From Dyella mobilis (GTDB taxonomy: Bacteria; Pseudomonadota; Gammaproteobacteria; Xanthomonadales; Rhodanobacteraceae): 64,000 nucleotides of DNA. Where the stretch lies: NCBI RefSeq assembly GCF_016904945.1, contig NZ_JADIKF010000040.1:62001-126000 (forward strand), written 5' to 3'. The translations under genes and the position numbers were made by a program. This document shows positions 8,210 to 16,789 of this stretch, piece after piece. A model generated the notes under the pieces. It saw only the letters and a list, made by a program, of their open reading frames with translations, was not told the DNA's origin and ran no database searches. Position 1 is the stretch's first letter. Every line of letters starts with the position of its first letter.

Positions 8210-10222
8210 ATGTCACAGAATGCAACGCCAAGCGCTAACCAAGCACCCGACAAGCGCGATATCGAAGCCCTGGTCGGCCTCATTCACGAAAAGCGCCACG
8301 CCGAGGCCGAAAGCCTTGCGCGCAAGTTGACCGAGGAATGCCCTTCCAGCGGACTGGCGTGGCAGGCGCTGGGAGCATCGCTCAAATCGCAGCAGCGACA
8401 TGCGGAAGCCATCGACGCCCAACGCCATGCCGTCGCGCTTTCGCCATGGGATGCATTGGGCCACTACGCATTGGGCGAAAGCCTGATGGCGGTCCAGCAG
8501 CCGGCCATGGCAGCGGAGAGCTATCACTGCGCGCGCACCATCAAACCCGACTTCGTCGATGCGCACTTCAAGCTCGGCAACGCACTGGCCATGCAGCAAC
8601 GCCTGGGCGAAGCGATCGATGCCTATCTGCGCGTAGTGGAAATCGCGCCGCAATTCGCCGAAGCACACGCCAATCTCGGCTTCACCTTGATGACCGCGGA
8701 GCGTTATCCCGAAGCGGAAACGCATCTGCGGCAGGCTTTGGTAAAACACCCGACCAGCATGCCGCTGCACAACGCGCTGGGCGTGGTGCTGTATGGCCAG
8801 AAGCAACTGACCGAAGCAGCGGACCACTTCCGCGAGGTAGTCAGGCTGGCACCCAACGAAGCGGAAGGTCATGCCAACCTCGGCAACGCGCTACGCGAGC
8901 TCGGCGCGCACGATGAAGCCGAAGTGCAATATCGCCGCGCCATCGCACTCAATGAACGCTTCGCCAGGGCGCACTTCGACCTGGCCAGTCTGCATTACCT
9001 GCAGGAGCGCTACGCCGATGCCGAACGAGGCTACCGCCGCGCGCTGGAACTGAAGCCCGACTACGTGGAGGCGTGCAACAACCTGGGAAGAAGCATCCGC
9101 CGCCAGGGCCGCCTGGATGAAGCGCGCGAATGCTTCGAAAAGGCGGCGTCCATCGATCCGGAAACGGTGGAAACGTATTACAACCTGGCGTCGCTGCGCA
9201 CTTTCAGCGCACCCGACCCGGAGCCGGCACAATTGGAAAAGCTTGTCTTCAAGCTGCCGTTCTTGCCTGAGAACTCACGCATCCGTTATTGGTTCGCCAT
9301 GGGCAAGATGCGCACCGACCTGGGTCGCTACGACGACGCCTTCAACGCGTATGCCGAAGGCAACCGTCTGAAGCACTCCCAGCTCGGGCCCGATGAGGCG
9401 AGCAGAATCGCGCTCATTGAAAACATCCGCTCGACCTTCAACCAGCATTACTTCGACAGCCGGCCGGCACCGCGGGGCAATGGCAGGTCGCCGATCTTCA
9501 TCGTCGGCATGCCGCGCTCGGGCACCTCTTTGATTGAACAGATTCTTTCCAGCCATCCCGACATCCACGGAGCCGGCGAACTGACCGAACTGGAAGACAT
9601 CGTGTTCGCGCTCGCCAAGGATGCCGGCAGGCCGGTAGAAACCTACCCCGAAATCGCTGCACGCCTGTCGGCCGAGGAGTTGCTGCGGCTCGGCAACGCG
9701 TATATCGATCGCGTGTGGACACAGGCTCCCGAAGCCGCGCGCATCACCGACAAGATGATGTCCAATTTTGCCCACGTCGGGATGATCCGCCAGATGTTTC
9801 CCAACGCGAAGATCATCCACGCGATGCGCGATCCGATGGACTCGTGCTTTTCCTGCTACGCCACGCTGTTCGCCAAGAACAATCTCGACTTCAGCTACGA
9901 CCTCGGCAGCCTCGGGCGCTATTACGTACGCTACATCCAGCTGATGGCACACTGGCAACAGGTACTGCCGCCGGGCTCGATACTCGAGCTGCGCTATGAA
10001 GACGTGGTTGCCGATACCGAGGGCCAAGCACGCCGGCTGCTCGATTATCTGGAACTGACGTGGGACCCACGCTGCCTGAGCTTCCACGAGAACCGGCGCA
10101 TCGTAAAGACGGCAAGCGCGGCGCAAGTCCGGCGCCCCATCTACAAATCGTCCGTGGCGCGCTGGAAGCATTTTGAATCGCACCTGGCGCCGCTGCTGGA
10201 TATCGTGAAGAACTATCGATAG
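8210..10222 (+). CDS. TPR-repeat sulfotransferase
   Basis: The 670-residue protein joins about ten tetratricopeptide repeats (roughly residues 20-390, repeated A..NLG.AL...G...EA pattern) to a C-terminal sulfotransferase domain. The PAPS 5'-phosphosulfate loop is IVGMPRSGTSLIEQIL from 431, and the 3'-phosphate-binding region is RDPMDSCFS at 540-548. Such enzymes transfer sulfate from PAPS to an acceptor; the TPR part presumably binds the acceptor protein or glycan. A GTG lies 12 nt upstream in frame, but the ATG at 8210 is preferred. It is monocistronic. The acceptor is unknown. Confidence 0.9.
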   Translation: MSQNATPSANQAPDKRDIEALVGLIHEKRHAEAESLARKLTEECPSSGLAWQALGASLKSQQRHAEAIDAQRHAVALSPWDALGHYALGESLMAVQQPAMAAESYHCARTIKPDFVDAHFKLGNALAMQQRLGEAIDAYLRVVEIAPQFAEAHANLGFTLMTAERYPEAETHLRQALVKHPTSMPLHNALGVVLYGQKQLTEAADHFREVVRLAPNEAEGHANLGNALRELGAHDEAEVQYRRAIALNERFARAHFDLASLHYLQERYADAERGYRRALELKPDYVEACNNLGRSIRRQGRLDEARECFEKAASIDPETVETYYNLASLRTFSAPDPEPAQLEKLVFKLPFLPENSRIRYWFAMGKMRTDLGRYDDAFNAYAEGNRLKHSQLGPDEASRIALIENIRSTFNQHYFDSRPAPRGNGRSPIFIVGMPRSGTSLIEQILSSHPDIHGAGELTELEDIVFALAKDAGRPVETYPEIAARLSAEELLRLGNAYIDRVWTQAPEAARITDKMMSNFAHVGMIRQMFPNAKIIHAMRDPMDSCFSCYATLFAKNNLDFSYDLGSLGRYYVRYIQLMAHWQQVLPPGSILELRYEDVVADTEGQARRLLDYLELTWDPRCLSFHENRRIVKTASAAQVRRPIYKSSVARWKHFESHLAPLLDIVKNYR

Positions 10223-10265
10223 TTCCGGGTTTTGCTGATATCCGGGTGCATGACTCCAGAGTAAA

Positions 10266-10310
10266 AGCCTGACCCCACCCCAACCCTCCCCTGCGCACAG
10301 GGGAGGGAGC
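10266..10310 (+). repeat. Dispersed G/C palindromic repeat, copy 1
   Basis: A leader reading CCTGACCCCACCCCAACC is followed by CCCTCCCCTG (10284-10293), loop CGCA, and CAGGGGAGGG (10298-10307). The same layout recurs near 21.3, 26.5, 26.6 and 36.7 kb. Confidence 0.75.
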
Positions 10311-10344
10311 AAATCATCTTATCTCCAGTGTGCGCGGATTGCCT

Positions 10345-11091
10345 CTAAAGCTGCCGAATCTTGATATTCCTGAACCTGATGCGGATCGGCAGCTCGCCCT
10401 TGTTCTCGGTGCCCTGCAGCGAAATGTGGCCGCGCTTGAACGTGCCGAAATCGGGCCACTGGGCGAACTTGGTGCGGGCGACGAGCTTTCGCCAATCGTC
10501 ATTCCAGAAATAGGTGTCGATCACCTTGTAGCCGTTCTGGAAAAACTGAATGTGACCGTGATCGGCGACGATCTCGAACCGGTTCCAGTTGCCGGCTTCG
10601 TGCACGCGCTCGACATCGGAAGACATCAGGTCGAACAGATCGCCGGAACGTTCGTACAGCACCTGGCTGTCCGGCTTGGTACAGACCAGGTCGGCGATCT
10701 GCATTTCCGGACCGGTTTCATAGGTTTGCGAGTATTTGGGCGATTCGTGCACGTAGAACATGACCCCGCTATCGGCGCAAGGCGTCATTTTCCATTCCAG
10801 CTTCAGGTCGAAATTCTCGTACTCCGCGTTGGTGACGAGATCGGCAAAATCCTTTTCGTTGCCGGTGCGCGAGCGCTCGAGCACGATCGCACCGTCATCG
10901 ACCTTCCAGTCCCTGCCCGGCGCATTCTGCAGATACGAGTGCCAGCCGTCGAGATTTCTGCCATTGAACAGAAGCTGCCAGCCCTGGCTCTTTTCCTGGG
11001 GGCTGAGGGTATTGGCTTCTTGCGCAAGCGCCGCGGACGCAATGAGAGTGCTTACGAGAAACGCACACGACACGATCACCGTTTTGAACAT
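10345..11091 (-). CDS. DUF1080 (3-keto-disaccharide hydrolase-like) secreted protein
   Basis: The 248-residue protein has a signal peptide (FKTVIVSCAFLVSTLIASAALA) and a single concanavalin-like DUF1080 domain. Landmarks are WQLLFNGRNLDGWHSY near the start, WKVDDGAIV, FDLKLEWKM, DSGVMFYVHE and a closing IRIRFRNIKIRQL. DUF1080 proteins are secreted sugar-binding or glycosidase-like proteins; some cleave 3-keto-glycosides. I start at the ATG at 11091, which has AAGAGC 6 nt upstream and opens directly into the signal peptide. A GTG at 11115 is possible but less likely. No oxidoreductase partner is adjacent. Confidence 0.88.
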   Translation of the reverse strand: MFKTVIVSCAFLVSTLIASAALAQEANTLSPQEKSQGWQLLFNGRNLDGWHSYLQNAPGRDWKVDDGAIVLERSRTGNEKDFADLVTNAEYENFDLKLEWKMTPCADSGVMFYVHESPKYSQTYETGPEMQIADLVCTKPDSQVLYERSGDLFDLMSSDVERVHEAGNWNRFEIVADHGHIQFFQNGYKVIDTYFWNDDWRKLVARTKFAQWPDFGTFKRGHISLQGTENKGELPIRIRFRNIKIRQL

Positions 11092-11150
11092 GAGAATGCT
11101 CTTGGTCGGATTCACTCAATCGGATATTGGCCCAGGCCTTCGTTGCAGCA

Positions 11151-13079
11151 TCAGGCCGCCGCCGGCTTGCCGCGCTTGGGCGTGCGCTTGCCGGCCGAGG
11201 GTGCCGGCACGGTGGCGATGGCAATCTGCGCGGCTTCTTCGAACGAATTGGCCACGCGGTCGACACAGGCGCCGACCGTGATCTGTCGCGGCGCTTCCAG
11301 CAAATCCGGCAACAACACGGCAACGATGCATACTCCCTGGATGCGGTGACGCAGCTCCTTCGCCATGGCGTTGATCTGCGCTTCTTCTTCGGCCGGCGCG
11401 CCACTGACGATGCAGATCATCGACACCGCATCGGGCGTCGCCTCCGGGTGTTCTTCCGATTCAAAGGCCTTGATGTCGTCCAGCGTAAAGTGGCGCGCAT
11501 CGACATTCAGGTCGCGCAATACGCGCACCAGTATCTCGGTCACGAAGTCGTCGTCCTGCGGGCCGGCCTCCACGCACAGCGCGATCGATTTCGGCGCCAC
11601 CGCCAGGGGACCCTGCCAGCGCCCGCTTACGTTCTCGCGCCGCTCGCGCAGGCTGAGCGCCAGACTGCCGTCGCTGCGGATCGAGGCATTTCGCCGCCAG
11701 CTGAAGCGCAGGTGCGGTTCGCCCGCCAGCGTCTCGATCACTCGCACGATCGACCGCCTGGCCTTGAGCCGCTGCTCGGGCCCAATGGCACCTTGCGCCA
11801 GATCGATGTGCGCCAGTTGCAGTGCCGGCAGCAGCACCACGTCGCAATATTTGGCAAAAGACTTGCGCTTGAGAAAATCGCGCGCCGCGGTGATCACTTC
11901 CTGCGAATCGCCCGAGAGCATGCGCTGATAGAACCGTTCCGGCAGGCTCAAGGCGGGCCGGTCGCCCAGCAATATCTCCAGCAGCGACAGCGCCTTGACG
12001 TGCCTTCCCGCCACCACCAGGCAAAGCGTGAGCGGCGTCGAAAGGATCAGTCCCGCGGCGCCCCACAACCAGCTCCAGAAGATGGCGGCCACCACCACGG
12101 CAAGCGGCGACAAGCCGGTGGTGTGCCCGTAAAGGTGCGGTTCGACCATCTGGCTGACCACCACTTCCACCACCGCAAAAAGACTCAGCGTAAGCAACAG
12201 CATCGACCAGCCCGGATCCACCGCCGCGGCCAACAATCCGGCAAGGATGGCCGCCAGCCACACGCCGACGTATGGCACGAAGCGCAACACCGCCGTGCAC
12301 GCTCCCCACAGCAGCGCATTCGGCAGCCCGATCACCATCAGGCCGAGCCAGATCAGCACGCCGACGCCGAAGTTCACCGAGAATTGCGACACAAAGAAAC
12401 GCGACAGGCGCTCGCCCGCATCGTTGATGGCGGCCGTGGTGGCGCGCAGGTCTTTGCCACCGATCAGGCGGATGAAACGGTCGCGCAGCGATTCGTATTC
12501 CAGCAAGACGAAAATCAGCACCACCAGCACGATGCCGCCGGTTTCCAGCGGCATCCAGATCGAAGACAGCACCTTGCTCACCGCCTTCAAGGAATTGGCC
12601 GTGCCAGCCGCAGCTACCGGCGCAGCATTGGTGGACACCGCCATCACACCCTGCACGCCAGGCGATCCGCCGCTTTCGTCATCCAGGCCGATCACCCTGC
12701 CCGCCTCGCCGGACACTGCTTCCATCCGCCCCAGGGTGGCGTCGTGCATCACCTGCAATTTGGCGTGGATGGTCGCTTCGTATTGCGGCAGGCTTCGCGC
12801 CAAGTGCACCACCTGGGAACCGATGATGGCGATCAACCCGCCCAGCAGAAAAGCCAGCATCAGCACCGCAATCAACACGGACAAGGCATGGCCCAAACCG
12901 ATCCGCCGCAGTATGCGCACGGCCGGTGCCATCAACAGGCCGAGGATCAGCGCGAGCGTGACCGGAACCAGCACGTCCTTGCCAAAATACAGCAGGGCCA
13001 GAATCGTGGCCGTGGCAATGATGGTCACCGCGCGCTGGTTCATGACCACCATCGGCGGCGGCGCTGATTCGTCTGGCAT
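11151..13079 (-). CDS. AI-2E family transporter with extended C-terminus
   Basis: This 642-residue inner-membrane protein matches the AI-2E/PerM (former UPF0118) family in its first ~360 residues: paired N-terminal helices, a soluble linker, then a helical bundle with GLPNALLWGACTAVLRFVPYVG and SPLAVVVAAIFWSWLWGAAGLILSTPL. Typical members stop at 350-380 residues. Here about 270 further residues follow, with a hydrophobic-strand pattern (SIALCVEAGPQDDDF, VSMICIVSGAP, GVCIVAVLLPDLL) suggesting an alpha/beta cytoplasmic domain, then a basic PSAGKRTPKRGKPAAA tail. Transport substrate is unassigned. The start ATG at 13079 puts MNQRAVTIIATAT close to the membrane. Confidence 0.85.
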   Translation of the reverse strand: MPDESAPPPMVVMNQRAVTIIATATILALLYFGKDVLVPVTLALILGLLMAPAVRILRRIGLGHALSVLIAVLMLAFLLGGLIAIIGSQVVHLARSLPQYEATIHAKLQVMHDATLGRMEAVSGEAGRVIGLDDESGGSPGVQGVMAVSTNAAPVAAAGTANSLKAVSKVLSSIWMPLETGGIVLVVLIFVLLEYESLRDRFIRLIGGKDLRATTAAINDAGERLSRFFVSQFSVNFGVGVLIWLGLMVIGLPNALLWGACTAVLRFVPYVGVWLAAILAGLLAAAVDPGWSMLLLTLSLFAVVEVVVSQMVEPHLYGHTTGLSPLAVVVAAIFWSWLWGAAGLILSTPLTLCLVVAGRHVKALSLLEILLGDRPALSLPERFYQRMLSGDSQEVITAARDFLKRKSFAKYCDVVLLPALQLAHIDLAQGAIGPEQRLKARRSIVRVIETLAGEPHLRFSWRRNASIRSDGSLALSLRERRENVSGRWQGPLAVAPKSIALCVEAGPQDDDFVTEILVRVLRDLNVDARHFTLDDIKAFESEEHPEATPDAVSMICIVSGAPAEEEAQINAMAKELRHRIQGVCIVAVLLPDLLEAPRQITVGACVDRVANSFEEAAQIAIATVPAPSAGKRTPKRGKPAAA

Positions 13080-13202
13080 GATGCATCCCGATCGGTGACA
13101 GCTGCGGCGCTCAAATGCGCCGCGCTTGCTAACTTACGCTTTCCCGCGCACGAATGACATGCTTTCCGGCGCGAAATAACACGAACGAGCCGCAGCTTTC
13201 GC

Positions 13203-13231
13203 TTGACAAGCCAGCCTCCGGCCGGCACTTT
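13203..13231 (+). promoter_or_regulatory. Candidate sigma-70 promoter for thiM-thiE
   Basis: A perfect TTGACA (13203-13208) lies 17 bp before CACTTT (13226-13231), just upstream of the riboswitch. The -10 match is weak, so this rests mainly on the -35 box and position. Confidence 0.45.
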
Positions 13232-13238
13232 GCCCGCT

Positions 13239-13322
13239 CACCCGGGGCGCCTCGACGAGAGGCTGAGAGGCCGTCGGCCAACCCGTCGAACCTGATCCAG
13301 TTCATGCTGGCGTAGGGATGGT
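13239..13322 (+). promoter_or_regulatory. TPP riboswitch (THI element)
   Basis: The conserved aptamer cores are plain: GGGGCGCC at 13244-13251, CTGAGAG at 13263-13269, and CCTGATCCAGTTCATGCTGG (13291-13310) followed by CGTAGGGA. This is the thiamine-pyrophosphate-binding fold. It sits 77 bp before thiM, so it should switch off thiM-thiE expression when TPP is abundant, probably through translation initiation, since no clear intrinsic terminator lies between. Confidence 0.97.
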
Positions 13323-13398
13323 GCGGATGTCCGCCGTTGCGTTCGCCACGCCGCCCCGAGCCCGCCAGTGAGCAGTAAAACCAAGGCGAGTGTGCTTC

Positions 13399-14220
13399 AT
13401 GGCTACCGATACCGTTTCATCTGCTTCCGCCGCGTGCGGCGACCTGCTCACCGACGTGCGCCACGCCTCGCCGCTGGTCCAATGCATCACCAATTTCGTG
13501 GCGATGAACTACGCCGCCAACGTACTGCTTGCCGCGGGCGCGTCGCCGGCCATGGTGCACGCGCCGGAAGAAGCTGGCGAATTCGCACGGCTCGCCGGTG
13601 CGGTCACGATCAATATCGGCACGCCTTCCTCCGAATGGCTCGAGGGCATGCTTGCCGCCGCCAAGGCTGCCACGGATGCGGGCCGACCCTGGATCCTCGA
13701 TCCCGTTGCCCATTTCGCCACCGCCTATCGACGCAAGGCGATTAAGGAACTGCTTGCGCTCCACCCTGCGGTGATCCGCGGCAACGCCTCGGAAATCATG
13801 GCGCTTGCCGGTCAGGTCAGCGCCGGCCGCGGCGTGGATGCCGGTGACAGCGTCGAACAGGCACAGGCTGCCGCCACGTCCCTGGCGCGCAGTTCGCACG
13901 CGGTGGTCGCCGTTACCGGCGCGGTGGATTTCGTGACCGACGGCAGCCATGCCGTGCACATCCGTGGCGGCTCGACGTGGATGCCGCAGGTAACGGCGAT
14001 GGGTTGCGCGCTCACCGGACTGATCGGCGCCTTTGCCGCCGTCCATCCGCAGGACAGCTTCCTCGCTACGATCAGTGCCCTCGCCTGCTTCAGCGTGGCG
14101 GGCGAGCATGCCGAAGCACAGTCCTCTGGCCCAGGTTCTTTCGCCTACCGCTTCATCGATGCCCTTGCCGCGCTCGATGCACAAACTCTTCGAGCACAAG
14201 CGCGCATAGTCATCGCATGA
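13399..14220 (+). CDS. thiM: Hydroxyethylthiazole kinase
   Basis: Phosphorylates 4-methyl-5-(2-hydroxyethyl)thiazole to its phosphate for thiamine salvage. The 273-residue product carries family landmarks: PLVQCITNFVAMNYAANVLLAAGASPAM near the N-terminus, PWILDPVA, IRGNASEI, and VTAMGCALTGLIGAF holding the catalytic Cys. The ATG at 13399 has AAGGCGAG 8 nt upstream; an in-frame GTG at 13390 overlaps that site and is rejected. It overlaps thiE by ATGA and is controlled by the upstream TPP riboswitch. No thiD lies beside it, so HMP-P kinase must be elsewhere. Confidence 0.96.
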   Translation: MATDTVSSASAACGDLLTDVRHASPLVQCITNFVAMNYAANVLLAAGASPAMVHAPEEAGEFARLAGAVTINIGTPSSEWLEGMLAAAKAATDAGRPWILDPVAHFATAYRRKAIKELLALHPAVIRGNASEIMALAGQVSAGRGVDAGDSVEQAQAAATSLARSSHAVVAVTGAVDFVTDGSHAVHIRGGSTWMPQVTAMGCALTGLIGAFAAVHPQDSFLATISALACFSVAGEHAEAQSSGPGSFAYRFIDALAALDAQTLRAQARIVIA

Positions 14221-14846
14221 AATCGTTTGATCTTTCGCTCTATCTGGTACTCGACCCCGATCTGTGCACGCAGCACTCGATGATCGAAACGGCGCGCGAA
14301 GCCGTTGCGGGCGGCGCGACCATGGTGCAGTTGCGGCACAAACATGCTTCCACCAGGGAACGCATCGCGCTGGGTGTGGCCTTGATGGAAGCCTTGCGCG
14401 GTACCGGCGCCACCGTCGTGATGAACGATGATGTCGCCGCCGCCATCGAAGCGGGAGTCGATGCCCTGCACATCGGACAGGGCGACACCTCGCCGGCTCT
14501 GGCGCGTGCACGCATCGGGCCGGACGTGATCCTCGGCCTGTCGATCAATACCGAGGGTGCCGCACATCTGGTGGACCCAGCCATCGTCGACTACATCGGC
14601 ATAGGGCCGGTATTTGCCACACCAACCAAACCCGACCACGAAAAACCGCTCGGCTTCGCCGGACTGAGCCAGATCGTCGCCGCCAGCCCGGTACCCACCG
14701 TGGCGATCGGCGGCTTGAAAAAGGAACACGTACGCCGCGCATTTTCCGCCGGTGCCGACGGCGTCGCGGTGGTGTCGGCCATTTGCGGCACAGCGGACCC
14801 GCGACAGGCCGCTCGAGAGCTGCGCGAGCAAATGCGCAAGCCCTGA
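14217..14846 (+). CDS. thiE: Thiamine-phosphate synthase
   Basis: Condenses HMP-pyrophosphate with thiazole phosphate to give thiamine phosphate. The 209-residue TIM barrel shows LYLVLDPDLC, GGATMVQLRHKHAS, VVMNDDVAAAIEAGVDALHIGQGD, DYIGIGPVFATPTKPDH and TVAIGGLKKEHVRRAFSAGADGVAVVSAI, all typical of ThiE. Its ATG overlaps the thiM stop, so translation is coupled. It is followed 39 bp later by a strong intrinsic terminator, which closes the riboswitch-controlled operon. Confidence 0.97.
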   Translation: MKSFDLSLYLVLDPDLCTQHSMIETAREAVAGGATMVQLRHKHASTRERIALGVALMEALRGTGATVVMNDDVAAAIEAGVDALHIGQGDTSPALARARIGPDVILGLSINTEGAAHLVDPAIVDYIGIGPVFATPTKPDHEKPLGFAGLSQIVAASPVPTVAIGGLKKEHVRRAFSAGADGVAVVSAICGTADPRQAARELREQMRKP

Positions 14847-14885
14847 TCCGACTGCAAAGAAATATTCTCGACCCGGTAAAAATCA

Positions 14886-14910
14886 AAAACCCCGCGCTTG
14901 GCGGGGTTTT
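14886..14910 (+). terminator. Intrinsic terminator of thiM-thiE
   Basis: AAAACCCCGC (14886-14895) and GCGGGGTTTT (14901-14910) form a 10-bp stem with a GCTTG loop and a built-in T-run on either strand. It can also serve the small minus-strand gene that ends at 14933. Confidence 0.92.
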
Positions 14911-14932
14911 GCACAACCTCTTCCCGTGGAGG

Positions 14933-15103
14933 CTATGCAGGCAACGCTTCGGCCACGTGCAGGCGGTCGTGATAGGTGGCTTCGGTTTCCTGATACATCC
15001 CCGACCAAGGGTTCAGCACATATCCTTCGCGCGGATCAGGCGATGTGCGGCGCACATCCCCACCAAGTTGATCCAACGGCGAATCGAGGTTCATGGCATT
15101 CAT
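14933..15103 (-). CDS. Uncharacterised 56-residue protein
   Basis: A compact frame between thiE and the DNA glycosylase encodes MNAMNLDSPLDQLGGDVRR at the start and ends HDRLHVAEALPA. Support for a real gene: AGGAGCGCCC immediately before the ATG, balanced amino-acid use without the Arg/Pro excess of shadow frames, and a terminator just downstream. The centre reads REGYVLNPWSGMYQETEATYHDR. It is soluble, acidic and has no signal peptide or cysteines. I do not recognise a family. Confidence 0.65.
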   Translation of the reverse strand: MNAMNLDSPLDQLGGDVRRTSPDPREGYVLNPWSGMYQETEATYHDRLHVAEALPA

Positions 15104-15257
15104 GGGCGCTCCTGGTTCTTCGTCGTGAGGATTGAGCCTATCGGGCGGCGTGTTCGTAGACGGTTAAGCGGAAGGGCGACAGGCGCCAACGCGAAATTCA
15201 TGAAGCATGAAGTCAACGCGCGCTTGGATCATCACGCCATCGCGACGTGGCTGAATG

Positions 15258-15854
15258 TCATTTCTTTGAAATGTAAGCGCTATCGGCCACGTACCAGCGC
15301 CAGGGATAATCCGCCGCCTTGCTGAGACCGATGCGCGTGGTCTGCACCGGATGATCGGGCGGCGGCATGCCATCGTCGAGCAAGGCATAAGCCTCTCCGT
15401 TCACCAGATCGACACCGTCCTGCTGCTTGGCAATGCCCATCGCCTGCGCGAGGCGTGCGGGTCCGTTGCACAGTTGCCGATCGGTCTTCGCCCGCGGGCG
15501 GGCGGCATGCATCAGCTCGACCCCGGCGACCGGTTGCAGGGCACGGATCAACACGGCAAACCCTTCGCGTGTCTCGCCGCATACCACGTTGGCGCACCAA
15601 TGCATGCCGTAGGTGAAATAAACGTACAGATGCCCCGGCGGCCCGAACATCGCGGCATTGCGCAGGGTCTTGCCTCGATAGGAGTGCGCGGCGGGGTCGT
15701 CCGCACCGTGATACGCCTCCACCTCCACGATGCGGCCGGCGCGGCCGTCGTGACACCAGAGCAGCTTGTTCAGCAGCTCCGGCGCAAGCACCAGCGGATC
15801 GCGCCGGTAGAACGTGAGCGATAACCGGCGAATACCTTTTGCAGACGCTTTCAT
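15258..15854 (-). CDS. DNA-3-methyladenine glycosylase (AAG/MPG family)
   Basis: Removes alkylated purines in base excision repair. The 198-residue protein shows the AAG landmarks: LAPELLNKLL at ~23-32, RIVEVEAYHG at 41-50 with the catalytic Glu at about E46, AAHSYRGKTLRNAAMFGPPGHLYVYFTYGMHWCANVV, LIRALQP, and CNGPARLAQAMGI. Length is normal for bacterial members. I start at the ATG at 15854, 8 bp after the regulator gene ends; the in-frame upstream ATGs lie inside that gene. The two are probably cotranscribed, though the link to hydroxyproline control is not obvious. Confidence 0.94.
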   Translation of the reverse strand: MKASAKGIRRLSLTFYRRDPLVLAPELLNKLLWCHDGRAGRIVEVEAYHGADDPAAHSYRGKTLRNAAMFGPPGHLYVYFTYGMHWCANVVCGETREGFAVLIRALQPVAGVELMHAARPRAKTDRQLCNGPARLAQAMGIAKQQDGVDLVNGEAYALLDDGMPPPDHPVQTTRIGLSKAADYPWRWYVADSAYISKK

Positions 15855-15861
15855 CGGCCAC

Positions 15862-16596
15862 TCACGCGTCGCCGCGCTCCGCATCGGCGCGCGCAAGCGT
15901 GCGGTATGCCCTGGGCGTCATGCCAACCGTGGCCTTGAACTGCCGCGCGAAGGCGCTCTGGTCCACGAAGCCGCATGCCATGCCGATCGATGCCACGCTG
16001 TCGTCCGTGTGCAGCAGACGCATCGCCGCTTCGATGCGAAGCTTGGTCAACACCTGTTGCGGCGTGAGCTGGAACACGCGGCGAAAGTGCCGCTCCAACT
16101 GGGCAATGGAAAGCTGTGCCAATTCGGCCAGGGCCTGCACGCGGACGCCTTCGGCATAGTTTTCGTGCATATAGGCGAACACGCGCTTGAGCCGGTCGTA
16201 GGTAGGGTGTTTTCCGTCCGGCAGGCCAAGGTCGCGCGAAATCCCGATCACTCCGAGAATCCGTCCGCGCGACCGCAACGGGCGCTTGCAGGTCAGGCAC
16301 CAGCCGGGGGCGCGGTTGGCGAATATGTGCACCTCCAACTGGTTTTCGATGATCTCGCCGGCAAGCACGCGCTTGTCCTGCGCCGCATAGGAGCCGCCCA
16401 TGGTGCCGGGGAACAATTCGGTAACGTCCTTGCCGATAACGTCGCTGCGCTGCTTCAAGCCAAGCCGGCGAACCAAGGTGAGATTGGCATGCGTGTAACG
16501 CCCCGCCGCATCCTTTACGAAGAACACGACGTCAGGCAGAACGTCGAACAAAGGTTCCATTTCATCGGCGGAAATCTTCATGGCAATGGCGTTCAC
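15862..16596 (-). CDS. PAS-domain AraC-family transcriptional regulator
   Basis: The 244-residue protein combines an N-terminal PAS fold (about 12-120: LFDVLPDVVFFVKDAAGRYTHAN, VIGKDVTELFP) with a C-terminal AraC/XylS double helix-turn-helix (about 140-235: LAELAQLSIAQLERHFRRVF, IGMACGFVDQSAFARQFKATVGMTPRAYR). It starts divergently from the hydroxyproline epimerase gene, ~190 bp away, which makes it the likely activator of that operon, sensing hydroxyproline or an intermediate through the PAS domain. The annotated start is a GTG at 16596; the ATG at 16581 (MKISADEMEPL) is an equally good alternative. Confidence 0.88.
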   Translation of the reverse strand: MNAIAMKISADEMEPLFDVLPDVVFFVKDAAGRYTHANLTLVRRLGLKQRSDVIGKDVTELFPGTMGGSYAAQDKRVLAGEIIENQLEVHIFANRAPGWCLTCKRPLRSRGRILGVIGISRDLGLPDGKHPTYDRLKRVFAYMHENYAEGVRVQALAELAQLSIAQLERHFRRVFQLTPQQVLTKLRIEAAMRLLHTDDSVASIGMACGFVDQSAFARQFKATVGMTPRAYRTLARADAERGDA

Positions 16597-16789
16597 CCGT
16601 GGTTGCTCGTGCAGCAGTAGCCGGAGCGGCGTATGCGATTTCTAGCGCAACTTAAGGGCTATTTCATTCCAAAGCGCAAGTGCTGGCCGTCAAAGCCGCA
16701 TGAGCCTGGAATTTTTTTGTGCCGAATTCCGCATACAGGCTCGACAAGCCTTTCTAGACGCCGGGACGTGCCTGGCCGACCATGCTCGC

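Noticed and set aside
13203..13398. A transcription terminator between the TPP aptamer and thiM
   Set aside because: I looked for a G/C stem followed by T-run after 13322 and found none, so a transcriptional off-switch is not supported.
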